DNA from: Enoplolaimus lenunculus
Lineage: Eukaryota > Nematoda > Enoplea > Enoplida > Thoracostomopsidae
Direction: 5' to 3'
Length of the DNA stretch: 64,000 nucleotides
NCBI GenBank assembly: GCA_030248215.1
Contig: JASANG010002646.1
Span: 1 to 64,000, forward strand
Position numbers and translations under genes: made by a program. The notes under the pieces are model-generated. The model did no database searches. It was given only the letters and a program-made list of their open reading frames with translations, and had not been told where the DNA came from. Shown here piece by piece: positions 24,141 to 34,818 of this stretch; within the stretch, counting starts at the first letter, position 1, and each line of letters opens with the position of its first letter.

Positions 24141-27100
24141 TTACTTCGTCAAATATTTGTTTCTTGGACAACTGTTATCACTTTGCCTGGTTGCAAGCGG
24201 GATTTCAAGTCAAATGCTCACCGATTTTTATTTCATTGAAACACCTTCAAGTAATGACGTCATGATTTTTTTTTGTAATTTTAATTGAAACACCTTCAAG
24301 TAATGACGGCATGATTTGTTTTGTAAGTTTCATTCAAATACGCTTCGAGTATGACGTCATAATTTTGTTGTAATTTTCATTCAAACACGCTTCAAGTATG
24401 ACGTCATGATTTGTTTTGTAAGTTTCATTCAAACACGCTTCAAGTAATGACGGCATGATTTGTTTTGTAAGCTTCATTCAAATACGCTTCGAGTATGACG
24501 TCATAATTTTGTTGTAATTTTCATTCAAACACGCTTCAAGTATGACGTCATGATTTGTTTTGTAAGTTTCATTCAAACACGCTTCAAGTATGACGTCATG
24601 ATTTGTTTTGTAATTTTCATTCAAATACGCTTCGAGTATGACGTCATAATTTTGTTGTAATTTTCATTCAAACACCTTCAAGTATGACGTCATGATTTGT
24701 TTTGTAAGTTTCATTCAAACACGCTTCAAGTATGACGTCATGATTTGTTTTGTAAGTTTCATTCAAATACGCTTCGAGTATGACGTCATAATTTTGTTGT
24801 AATTTTCATTCAAACACGCTTCAAGTAATGACGTCATGATTTGTTTTGTAATTTTCATTCAAATACGCTTCGAGTATGACGTCATAATTTTGTTGTAATT
24901 TTCATTCAAACACCTTCAAGTATGACGTCATGATTTGTTTTGTAATTTTCATTCAAACACCTTCACGTATGACGTCAGATTTTTTTGTAACTTCTAATTT
25001 AAATTTTAACTTTTTTGACGATTCTTGGGCGGAACTGTGCTGCCGTTGCCATAAGAGTAAGCTTGAGCGCTTGAGTAATTTTTTTGCTTGGCTTAGGCTT
25101 AGGAATATGCTCATTCTTACGCTTAAGCGTAGGATTAGGTTTAGGCTTAGGCGTAGGAACATACTTATAATACTGTTCCGTCCCTGGTCATTGGCTATGC
25201 AGTTTTTGGCATTTCACTACTAGCGAAACAAAAATCAATGACAGTGGGAAATTGAAACAGTTTTTAAAATCAAATGGTAAATTGAAAAGATACACCTAAA
25301 TTGTAATAATTTTATACGTTTTAGCTCAAGCGTTCCTGAGTTACATGTTAATTGCCCTTGTGTATACGACATACTTATCGTGTCAACCACAAGAATCCGG
25401 TCTGGTCGCTGTATTCTTTAGCCGTGGATGGAAGTATGCGTTGTTAGCTGTGATTGATCTCGAAGCGAACTATTTGTTCGTCAAAGCGTATCAGTATACA
25501 ACACTCACAAGTGTTCAAGTAAATGTTTATTTTTTGAAAATATGTAAAACTTTTATATATTTTTACCAAGTAAATGTTTATTTTTTGAAAATATGTAAAA
25601 CTTTTTTATTTATTTTTATCAAGTAAATGTTTATTTTTTGAAAATATGTAAAACTTTTTTATTTATTTTTATCAAGTAAATGTTAATTTTTTGAAAATAT
25701 GTAAAACTTTTTTATTTATTTTTATCAAGTAAATGTTTATTTTTTGAAAATATGTAAAACTTTTTTATTTATTTTTATCAAGTAAATGTTTATTTTTTGA
25801 AAATATGTAAAACTTTTATTTATTATAAGTGAAACCATTTCGGTTATAAATTATTCAACTTCCACAATATCATGCGTATACCAGGCTAACTTTTAAATTG
25901 TAGTATTCTCAATACTGCAGTTTTTACAGTCCCGGATACTGAAGCGTTTTGGCTTCAGTGTGGTGTTACACTCCAGCTGTTTTCGCTTCAGTGTCCGTCT
26001 ACACTACCCGCTCAAAAGTTACCTGGTGTACGCATGGTATTGTGAAAGTTGCATCAGTCTGTTGATTTGTGAATTTTGATTTTATAATATAAAGCTCGCT
26101 GAGGTGTGTACTTTCGAACTTTTTGCATAATAAATAAAGTATATCAGGAAACTTTGAATTCTCACCATTTATTTTTTGATCAGCTGCAACGTCTCTGATT
26201 AATTTGAATTGTTTTCATTTTAAACTATTTTCTATTTCAGCTTATCGATTGTTTTACCATTCCAACTGTACTCGTGTTGTCGTTCTTATTTCTACGTGTT
26301 CGTTATGGAATCCCGCATATTATTGGCGTTTCGCTATGTCTGCTAGGAATTGGCGCTGTTGTTTGGAGTGATTTCAAGACTGGACGCGCAAGTTTTCAAG
26401 GTGAACCGATTTAATCGTTCGTTTTTAAATTGTGAGTCTCCAAGGCGAATTGAAGAGAGTGTTAAACATATTCCTAAGGCTAAATCAAAGACTAGGCGTA
26501 AAAATTAGCTTATACCTAAGCTTAAGCCTGAAGCCTAAGCACAAGCTTAAGCGTAAGCAAAAAAAATTGCAACGGTTTTTTTTTACTTCAAGACGGGGCT
26601 GTAGCCAAGAGGGGCCAGGAAGCTCGCGCGCCCCCTGGGAAAATTTTGCCTCCCTTAGAAATTGGTCAGTCATACTTGTAAGTCACCGAAAACTCTTGTA
26701 TGCCCCTCCTGAAAGTATTTCATTCCCAATAGCATGGTGCGATAGCTACGAGCTTGCTTCAAGATTATGCACAGAAATTATTTCAGTTGCAAAAAATGTT
26801 CTAATTATGAAATTTTAGTTGCAATTTTCAAATTTTGAAAATAAATAAGATCTATTAATTAATAACTGGTGATAGGTGCTAAAGCACATTTGACAATATG
26901 TGTACAGACTGATGTCTTTGAAAACTCGGTCCACGTTGTGTATATCTGAAACGGAAACCAAAGCTATAATATTTCGTAATGTTTCACTGTTGTTCCAGGC
27001 GGAAACAACAAATGGATTGGTGATCTGTTCTGTTTGGGCGGTGCGTGTTTATACGGTGTTGCAAACGTCAGCGAAGAATTTCTTGTCAAACGGTTTCCGC

Positions 27101-30100
27101 GATCTGAATTCCTTGGAATGCTTGGGTTTTTTGGTGCCGTCTTATCTGGCATACAACTGTAAGAGTTGATTTAGTGATTTGTATTTTGCGTGTGTTTTTG
27201 ATTTATTCAAAAACGTTTTAGAAGATAAATTTTTAAACATTTTGAAATAATTGTGTAATTTCAAATAATTAAATTAGATAATTCAAAAATTCTATGCCGT
27301 AGCGAAATGTACAATTTGCCGAATAGCAAAAAAAACTCTGATAAATAATTGTTTTGACCAATTTCATACACAAATGCGCGCGTACCAATTTTGATTCAAA
27401 TTAATGACAATGGCTGTGTGTCTGAAATCGTATTCAAGTTTTACTAATACTAAGCAGTTAACTTTTTGAACAAAAACAGATAAATGCCTATTTCGATTCA
27501 CTGTCATGCTAAGAAAGCTCTGTGTTTAGATTTGTTATCAAGCGAGGTACTACAAGCCTATAATTTCAGCTAGACCAAGTACGCTTGAACTGTTAATTTG
27601 GAATGCATCAAGTTTTTTCTGTGGTAAGTACTGTTTCAGAACCGACGAATTGGTTCAGTAATTACTTAGCAAATATTAGCAAATATTAAGTTTTTGAAGT
27701 GCAACTTAAGTAGGCGTTCAGAAACCCAGCCATTATTTTTTCTACTCATTTTTTTCTTCCTGTTTCAGCGCTGTGCTTGAAAGAGACGCGTTGGCATTGG
27801 TTCGAATGGATGATTATAGAATATGTAAGTTCGAAATAAACAATTTTATATTTTGTTAATTTAGGCTTACATGAGACGCAATAATATAGCACAAATACTC
27901 AAAAAGTTATCCAGAATTAATAAGTGTGGCCCCGTGTAAAGATCAGAGGCTGACCGCAGTTTTGCGTGACTGCAATAAAGTAAGCTTAAGCTTTAGACTA
28001 TTTTTTTTGCTCAGGCTAACGCTTTATTCTTAGGTTTAGGTAAAACCTCAACTCTTAGCGTAGGCTTGGCTTTGGGCTTAGGAATATGTTTATACTACTG
28101 TTACAGCTCTGTTTTATACATTGAATTATCATGAACAGGGGCGGATCCAGAAATTTCTGACGGTAGAAGAGACGCGCTGGCAAAAGTTATAATGTCAATT
28201 TTTACAGTATGCTGTATATGTGAAAATTATGTTAGGAAGAAAAATGGTAAGGTAGATAGGATCGTTACCATTTTATCGCAAAAATATTTTGACGAAAGAC
28301 TGGCGTACGCCCCCCCCTCTGGATCCGCCAGTGATTGTGAGTAAAACAGAAATTGCAAAGTTGCAATCGTGCAACTGCAGTATTTTAACGTGTGTTTTTA
28401 GTGCTTTGTTACGCTGCATTCGCAACTTCGATGTTTGCATTCTACAGCCTTTGTACAGTTGTTATTCAACAGACGAATGCAACATTTTTCAATCTTTCAT
28501 TGCTGACAGCCGATTCGTATACACTTCTTGCTGGGGTTCTAATATTTAAATATAAGGTAAAGTGTAAGGAATGCGCTATACTTGACGTCCGGCACGATGC
28601 GTCACCCGTCAGCCGCCAACTTGACGACAAACAGTGACGTACAGCCTATTATGAATCGATCTAAGCTTAATCCTACGCGTAATCTTTAAGCTTAAGCCAA
28701 AGCAAAATGATGGGCGACGAATTGTCGAGTTGATGAAATTTCGGAATACAAGTTGTCCAGCGACGAGTTGTCAGGGGACGAATTGTCAGGGGACGAATTG
28801 TCAGGGGACGAATTGTCAGGGGACGAATTGTCAGGGGACGAATTGTCAGGGGACGAATTGTCAGGTTACGAGTTGTCAGGGGACGAATTGTCAGGGGACG
28901 AATTGTCAGGGGACGAATTGTCGGGATTCCTATCGAAAGTTAAAATTCGTAGGCAATTTTCAGACGTTACATATGAATCGAAAGCTTTTTTGTGATTTGC
29001 AAAATGTTGTAAACCGATTTTGAACTGTTAACATAACAGTCGATTATACCGCAATGAATCAACGGCCAATGTTACTTTGTGAGGGGCGTAACAGTAGATT
29101 AAGCGTTATTTCTCAGCCTAAACCTAAGCCTAAACGTTGCAAAAATGAGTTCCTAAGCCTAAGCCTAAGGCTAAGCTAAGCGTTGCAAAAATGTGTTCCT
29201 AAACCTACACCTAATCGTAAGCCTAAGCAAAAAAATGTAATCTAGAATCTAAACCTACTCTTTTATAGACCTACCATAAACCTGGACGCCCCTTAAAGTA
29301 ATACTGGGCCGAATCAACTAATGAGTACATGCATAACAAAAGTTGCATATTTTGCACCTTCGAGTACGATAGTGCCATTGTCGAAATAAGCGATTTTGAC
29401 AAGTCTTTAATTTGTTTGAGTTGAAAAACTGTATGACATCTTTGCATTTGGTTTCACCAAGAATGGATAATAGAACAAGAGTTCAACTGGGTGCATTCTG
29501 TGAACAAAACAATAGTCCCAGCGCAAGTTGCAGCTTTGGCCTTCACATCTACTTTAGGGGCGTCTGCCAAGCAGTTTCGTATAATAATACTTCCTACAAC
29601 AAACGATAACCCTCCCATCTTATTACGATAGCATAGAACCCTGCTAATAATCTAAGCGCAATATTCAGTTATGAAGCTACACTCTCGATTAGAGATTAGA
29701 CTATGAAATTATTTTGTGTTTAAACGGGTGACTCTGTACACAGTAAACTCCAATGAGCTGATTAATCAATTCAACTAGCGAGTTGGTTATTTCTGAGTTA
29801 ATAACAGTCAACTTTAACTTACTCTGACTCGAATTGATTCTCACTATGACTCTTGAGTTGACTCTGGGTGAGTTGCGTAATTAACTCAGAGTGAATTGAA
29901 TCAACTCAAAATTCTGACTTCTGATAGTCCTAACTCAGACTGAGTGATTCGACTCATTCTGAATTGAAATCAACTCACTAAAATTTACAGTGTACTTGTT
30001 GTCTTGCGCCGGACGGCGTCTCCAATAAATAAATTTAGTTTACAATTTGATATGCGGCGGCGTGCCGCAATTCACGTGCGGTGCCGTATGGCGTCGGACG

Positions 30101-30759
30101 TTGCCGAACGGACATCGATTATTTTCAGTTTCATTGGGCATATTTCGTATCGTTCGGATTTGTATTCGTTGGAACACTGGTTTACTATTATCGACCAATC
30201 CAGTCACGAGATGGCAAAGACTCTGCAGACGCGAATGGCTCATCTTTTAAACACATACGTCTCGAAGGACCTTTACAATTCGCTAATCCAAATGTTGCGG
30301 AAGTATCAACAACAACTACAACCAGCAACACTGTGATGACGTCATCGTTGACCAATCAAACGTTAACAACACCATCTGGAAATTATACCCGTGTCCCAGA
30401 CCAAGCTTCACCACCACTGAAAAGCCCACATTTAGCCGGGCAAGATGTGGGATTTTTTGCTCCAGAATCCGCAATCCCGGACGTAAAAAAGTCAAATTTT
30501 GAACGTATAGAAAATCAGTATGCTGGCAATCCAACAGCAATGGCAGCACCAACAGTAGGAAACTCATTCAATACAAACCAATTTAGCGTTGAAATAATGC
30601 CAAATACAGCAAAACAACAACGCGCAAATTTGGAACTTAGCCAAACACAATCTGGACTCGAAAATAGCCGAACAAATAGCGAACACATTCCCAGACGGCA
30701 GTATTGTCCGAAACATGGACCAATTGCACAACAGCAACAGCAGCAGCAGCAGCAGCAGC

Positions 30760-30811
<52 letters not shown>

Positions 30812-31784
30812 CCACCACCACCAACAACAACAACAACAACAGCAACAGCAGCAGCAGCACCAACGACTAAACACGTCAAACGCTTCCAGCCTACCAAACA
30901 ACGTTCACTTAGCTGGAACTGTTCGTTTCGACGATGAAAATCACTTCTACCAAGACGACAGAGTCTCAGGTGCTCGCAGTGAAGTTGGCTATTGTCCAAA
31001 ACATCGTATCGAATTCATGCAACCTCGCTCGTCATCTATGCAACAAACCAGATCTGGGACAACAACGCAACAGCCGTTAACTGGAATTTTGAGGACCAGT
31101 AGCTCTAATAAAAACAACCAGGAGTCACATCTTGCTGGACCTGCTCGTAGTATCGATGCAGCATTCGATGATAGTCAAAAAACACTGCCTTTAATATCAA
31201 CAAGAGGGCTTTTGAACAGGAGCGCAACAGGAGTGACGCCAAGCCTATCAAAAGTATCAACGCTGAACACACAGCCAACAGCGTTAGCAGGAGTACCAGG
31301 AGTCGACCCGAGGATAAGTAGTGGATCAACTAATTTGGTCGATTTTCACTCCTGTGAATCGCATGAAAGCCGGAGACATTATCAAGAATGGCATACTCCT
31401 GATATCGCGAGAGACGGTAAGCCTACAATTTCTATTCGCTCAATGAGTAGCACTCCTACAATTTCAACAGCGACCGCTCAACAGGAGGCTCCATTATCAC
31501 CGTCGCCTTTGCCTGGATTAGGACCGAAATCATTCAGCAGTCATGGAGCAGGATCAGCGCTTTCTAGCGGACCAGAAGTATTTCAGACTTTAGGCAAAGA
31601 AGACTCGTGGCATCAACAACAGCAACAACAACAACCTGGTAAGAAAAAAGTAGATTTCTGCCCTGTTCACGGCAAACTCGTTCGAGACGCCAAAGGCAGA
31701 GTTATATCTGCGAGCAATTTGCATTCACAATCAGGCGGTCACGTCCAGATCAAAGGCCAAGCGCTGCTTAATAGACAGAATTGA
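24141..31784 (+). CDS. SLC35F: SLC35F1/F2-type solute carrier with long polyQ C-terminal tail
   Basis: Seven exons join in phase: 24141-24250, 25325-25518, 26241-26400, 26999-27158, 27769-27824, 28402-28556, 30129-31784, all with GT donors and AG acceptors. The product follows vertebrate SLC35F1/F2 throughout: FLGQLLSLCLVASG (first membrane segment), SRGWKYALLAVIDLEANYLF, VKAYQYTTLTSVQLIDCFTI, IGDLFCLGGACLYGVANVSE, FLGMLGFFGAVLSGIQL, NLSLLTADSYTLLAG and a last segment near FVSFGFVFVGTLVYYY. The start codon and N-terminal exon are missing from this model. The family is drug/metabolite-transporter-like; substrates are poorly defined. The last exon adds about 525 cytoplasmic residues beyond the last helix, where human members have about 50: polyQ/His, SPSPLP-type low complexity and three (Y/F)CPxH motifs. 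Introns 1 and 2 hold minisatellites starting at the donor; introns 1, 3, 5 and 6 carry TTAGGC elements. Confidence 0.92.
24229..24985. repeat. ~47-bp minisatellite starting at a splice donor, rich in TGACGTCA
   Basis: About 16 units. The first unit overlaps the last 22 coding bases of the SLC35F exon and its donor (TTCATTGAAACACCTTCAA, then GTAATG). Later units read TTCATTCAAACACGCTTCAA then GTATGACGTCATGA. I count 14 perfect TGACGTCA palindromes and two TGACGGCA variants. Units alternate between CTTCAAGTATG and CTTCGAGTATG types. Confidence 0.93.
25022..25194 (+). mobile_element. TTAGGC TIR element, subfamily A (worn), in SLC35F intron 1
   Basis: GGGCGGAACTG, AAGCTTGAGCGC, TTAGGC arrays and ATACTGTTCCGTCCCTGG; the terminal GGCC ends are eroded. 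Confidence 0.8.
25517..25822. repeat. ~53-bp minisatellite starting at a splice donor
   Basis: Six units of AAGTAAATGTTTATTTTTTG, then AAAATATGTAAAAC and a T/A-rich spacer. The first AAGTAAATG is the exon-intron junction itself (exon ends CAA at 25518), so every unit carries a copy of the donor. Confidence 0.93.
26455..26580 (-). mobile_element. TTAGGC element fragment in SLC35F intron 3
   Basis: ATATTCCTAAGGC, AGCTTATACCTAAGC and further CCTAAG units; no TIRs left. Near 26866 a single TTCTCAAAT-family end (ACTGGTGATAGGTGC) follows. Confidence 0.6.
27926..28121 (+). mobile_element. TTAGGC TIR element, subfamily A, in SLC35F intron 5
   Basis: GGCCCCGTGTAAAGATCAG at the left, CTGTTTTATACATTG at the right. 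The TTAGGC arrays are more degenerate than usual, so this is an old copy. Confidence 0.82.
28136..28333. mobile_element. hAT-like MITE, CAGGGGCGGATCC ends, in SLC35F intron 5
   Basis: CAGGGGCGGATCCAGAAATT to CTCTGGATCCGCCAGTG. It carries the GCGTACGCCCCCC motif shared with 10022-10336. It ends about 70 bp before the acceptor of exon 28402. Confidence 0.85.
28759..28924. repeat. 15-bp minisatellite (GGGGACGAATTGTCA), 11 units
   Basis: Nearly perfect tandem array in SLC35F intron 6. It arises from a GACGAGTTGTC-rich repeat also seen at 17.4-17.9 kb. One frame is open (repeating DELSG), but it lies in an intron. Confidence 0.95.
29064..29310 (-). mobile_element. TTAGGC TIR element, subfamily B, exact target duplication, in SLC35F intron 6
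   Basis: GAATCAAC on both sides (29056-29063, 29311-29318). GGCCAATGTTACTTTGTGAG to CCTTAAAGTAATACTGGGCC, with a duplicated internal GTTGCAAAAATG block. Confidence 0.93.
29741..29992. mobile_element. MITE, CACTGTAAATTC family, in SLC35F intron 6
   Basis: ACAGTAAACTCC to AAATTTACAGTG with the standard interior. It ends about 135 bp before the last exon's acceptor. Confidence 0.85.
30727..30862 (+). repeat. CAG/CAA polyglutamine tract (with a His run) in the SLC35F last exon
   Basis: About 45 codons, mainly CAA in the middle and CAG at both edges, broken by a short run of CAC/His. Mixed codons suggest a tract stabilised against slippage. The opposite strand is also open here but is not coding. 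Confidence 0.9.
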
Positions 31785-32260
31785 AGTTTAAATGCCGCAA
31801 AATGGTCATAAAATGAGAAGAGCATTCGTTTGAAATATGTAATATTGCAAATCATTCATATAAAAGAAATTTTTCAACTCCTGTTTAAATATGCACAAGT
31901 CGTTGGAAACTGCAATTTACCTATTAATTTCAAGAATGCAATTTTGTTTTTGACGGGTTATTAAATGCTTTTTGCAGCTGCAATTTATTAGCTAAAATAT
32001 TACTAATTCGTACGTGTAAACGCACTTGCAAGTCGCATGAATTAATTACACTTACAATTAGATTTAGCATATTGAGAACATAATCTCGTACCATTTGCGT
32101 GAAATGTTAATTTAAGATGTTTGTTTTTACGGATTTTTAAATTATCTCAAGTAAAATAAAAGAGAGAGAAAAAAAAAAAAACCAGCCCCCGCCAGCGGGG
32201 GGGGCCCGCCCCGAGCACAAAAAAAAAAAAAAAAAAAAAAAAACCTCAAAAAAAACTATA
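31785..32260 (+). other. SLC35F 3' flank with polyA signal; suspicious homopolymer block
   Basis: AATAAA occurs at about 32155, roughly 370 bp after the stop codon. From about 32170 to 32243 the sequence is poly-A, then CCAGCCCCCGCCAGCGGGG and poly-A again. It looks unlike its surroundings and may be an assembly artefact. Confidence 0.45.
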
Positions 32261-32665
32261 GGCCCATGTAAAGATCGGCCAATGTTACTTTAAAGGGGCG
32301 TAACAGTAGATTAAGCGTATTCTTAAGCCTAAGCCTAAGCGTTGTAAAATGTGTTCCTAAGCCTATGCCTAAGCCTAAGCCTAGGCCTAAGCAAAAAAAA
32401 TAATCTAGAATCTAAACCTACTCGTTTATGCACCCACCAGAAACCTGGACGCCCCTTAAAGTAACATGGGCCTAAAGATCAGTAGCGGAACGTTTTTCTC
32501 TGGGACTACAATAGACTAAGCTTTAAGCTCTAGACTAATTTTTTTCTTAGGATTTAGGCTTTGGTTTAGGTATAAGCTTATTCTGAAGCTTAAGTTTAGG
32601 CTTAGGTTAAGTTTAAGTTTGGAGTATGCTTATGCTATTGTTACGACCCTGTTCTATGCATTGGC
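32261..32665 (+). mobile_element. TTAGGC TIR element, subfamily A, hosting a subfamily B element
   Basis: The left TIR GGCCCATGTAAAGATC is interrupted after 16 bases and resumes at 32473 as TAAAGATCAGTAGCGGAACG. The right end is CCCTGTTCTATGCATTGGC. Confidence 0.88.
32277..32472 (-). mobile_element. TTAGGC TIR element, subfamily B, inserted in the TIR of subfamily A
   Basis: GGCCAATGTTACTTTAAAGG to CCTTAAAGTAACATGGGCC. The 8-bp duplication TAAAGATC is exact (32269-32276, 32473-32480) and comes from the host element's TIR. Confidence 0.95.
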
Positions 32666-32799
32666 TTTCGCTTCGTTCGCGAGGTTTCCACCATTATGCA
32701 TAGCGACCCAGTGTATTCGCCGTTTATTGTTGCATCAACACCTGCGCTCATGCATCGTTTAAGTGACAACACTGAGATAAAGTATAAATTCAATTTTAA

Positions 32800-33000
32800 C
32801 CCTTTCTCACATGGATTGTTTTCAATTTCATCTGAGATCTAATTTCAAGTTAATATTCTAACCCCGGAATCTCATGTTGAGGGCAGTTACGATCACCACT
32901 CAGATTTCGAAGATTGTTACTCAAGGTTTAGAAGATCCTTACGTCTTGAAAACACAAGTTTACGGGATCTAAATTAAACGGGACTTTGTTGAAGCCGCAG
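32800..33000. mobile_element. Worn piggyBac-like MITE end
   Basis: TTAA at 32796-32799 followed by CCCTTTCTCACATGG, the terminus of the family at 1552-1814. The interior (ACGATCACCACTCAG, CTTACGTCTTG) is diverged and the far end is unclear. Confidence 0.5.
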
Positions 33001-33153
33001 TACGCAGGGAGATTTGAGTTGTGTTTTCTCTCGCTCCAGCAGTCTTACGGTGCTAAAAGTATGCTGTATAAATGGTTTCTAAATCGAACCGGGATTCCAA
33101 TTGCATCCTTGCTACTATTATATACTTCTTTAATCTTAAAGTGATTGCTACGT

Positions 33154-33468
33154 CTATTTGAGATTTTTCTGTTTGTCTTTGATGCAACATATACTGTAGA
33201 TATATGCCGCGTTTAGTTCGGAACATAACTTCTGATTAATTTCATTTTTATATATCAATACAACTGCAATTCCTGTTTGGCAATTTTTGCCCGACTCAAC
33301 CCAGCAAGTTGCGGCAACATTACAGCTGGCATATGCTTGTTTTTGGGTATACGACAGCTCTATAGCGTGTGCGGTATGCTTATCATCATGTGTTATTAAA
33401 CGTTGATACTTAATAAAATAGTCATTCGATTCTCCCAAAGTCATTTTTTCAATAGACAAATCATCCAT
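33154..33468 (-). CDS. Open frame of 104 residues, unidentified
   Basis: Runs from ATG to stop with a charged start (MDDLSIEKMTLGESNDYF) and several cysteines (YASCNVAATCWVESGKNC). No signal peptide and no recognised family. An open frame this long can occur by chance among six frames of 64 kb, and no splice partners were found. Confidence 0.2.
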   Translation of the reverse strand: MDDLSIEKMTLGESNDYFIKYQRLITHDDKHTAHAIELSYTQKQAYASCNVAATCWVESGKNCQTGIAVVLIYKNEINQKLCSELNAAYIYSICCIKDKQKNLK

Positions 33469-33906
33469 CAGTGTTTTTACGCTTGTGGAATATTAGTTTA
33501 TTTTCAATTTTTCCGTTTTTTCCGCTATTTCTAGAAAAAAAACGAAAAAAAACTTTCTTCCGGTCGATTCAATTTTTCCGGAAAAAACCCAAGCCTGCGG
33601 TAATGCAAGAAATTTTAAACCCTGTGCACCATGGTGTAAACGGATACTTAAAATAACGGAAACGGATGTGATAGAAACAGGAACAGAAAATGACTAAATA
33701 TAGAAGTTTTAAACATGCTTTATTTTTCTACCAAAACAATTGAGGTATGCAAATATGGTTAAGTAAATTTTTACAGATAAATTTAGCGAATTCACCCAAA
33801 ACTCAAAAATTGTAGAAGAATTTTGTTATTTTCCATTCCAAAATGAACAATTTCTAGCATATTGGAATTGGATTGAAAAAGACACAATTTTTCTGCAAGC
33901 TACAAC

Positions 33907-34108
33907 GGCCCATGTAAAAATCACGAGCGGAACGTTTTTCTGTTGGACTGGAAAAGAGTACGCTTACGCTTTAGACTATTTCTCGATTGGCTTAGGCTTA
34001 GGCGTAGGCTAAGGAATATGCTCATTTTTATGCTTATGTTTATAGGTTTAGGCTTAGGCTTACGAATATGCTTATAATACTGGTTCGCTCCTGTTATTTA
34101 CATTGGCC
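33907..34108 (+). mobile_element. TTAGGC TIR element, subfamily A, exact target duplication
   Basis: GCTACAAC on both sides (33899-33906, 34109-34116). GGCCCATGTAAAAATCACG to CCTGTTATTTACATTGGCC. Confidence 0.95.
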
Positions 34109-34425
34109 GCTACAACTATAAGCAAAAATAACTAAATTTCCGGATTTTAACCCAATAATATTTGGTTCAAACATATTAGGCTCTTGCAAGCCTAAACCTT
34201 TGCCTAAGCCATGAGTTTAAGCCTGGTGTCAAGAGCCAACGCCTTTAACGGGTCATTCACTTTATAATCATTACGTGGATATAAAAAGTTGTACCTTCTT
34301 TTTGGAGCCTTACCTCTTTAACACTCGCTTTGTTTGTGCAATATTTCACGTGTCCTCAGATCATTTGGAACCCACGGAGACAAGCAAAACTCCCTACAAA
34401 CCGTTTGATTTGTCACAACACTTAC

Positions 34426-34609
34426 GGCCAATGTTCCGTTTATGGACGTAACCGTAGATTAAGCGTATTCGTAAGCCTAAGCCTAAGCAAAAATGTGTTC
34501 CTAAGCCTAAGCCTAAGCCTAAGCAAAAAATTGTGATCTAGAATCTAAACCCACTCTTTTATAGACCCACCAGAAACCTTTACGTACCTTAAAGTAGGTA
34601 ACATGGGTC
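34426..34609 (-). mobile_element. TTAGGC TIR element, subfamily B (inverted)
   Basis: GGCCAATGTTCCGTTTATGG to TAGGTAACATGGGTC, with two clean CCTAAG blocks. Flanks share ACACTT. Confidence 0.87.
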
Positions 34610-34818
34610 ACACTTTACTGTACGGTGTTGGTTTTTCACATAGTCTCATGGAAGAGACAACAAAAATGTATATTTATACATGATGTAATTATGTGTTGAA
34701 TATATTTGAATGTTTTCATTTTGTTTCAAATCTTTCACTCTGCAGAAAGAGTGTGACTACTGTCCCGACAACCTCTCTACAGACTCACTTTAAAAATTAC
34801 TCGTTGTACGAACAAATA

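Noticed and set aside
24229-24985. CRISPR-like regular array
   Set aside because: Units are directly tandem with no unique spacers, and the context is a eukaryotic intron; the same applies to the 15-bp and 48-bp arrays.
28730-29023. Open frames encoding repeated DELSG or CQGTN
   Set aside because: Product of a 15-bp minisatellite inside an SLC35F intron; no other coding evidence.
30515-30999. Minus-strand open frames with poly-Cys, poly-Leu or poly-Val runs
   Set aside because: They are the reverse of the CAG/CAA tract in the SLC35F last exon; the plus frame continues a clear transporter.
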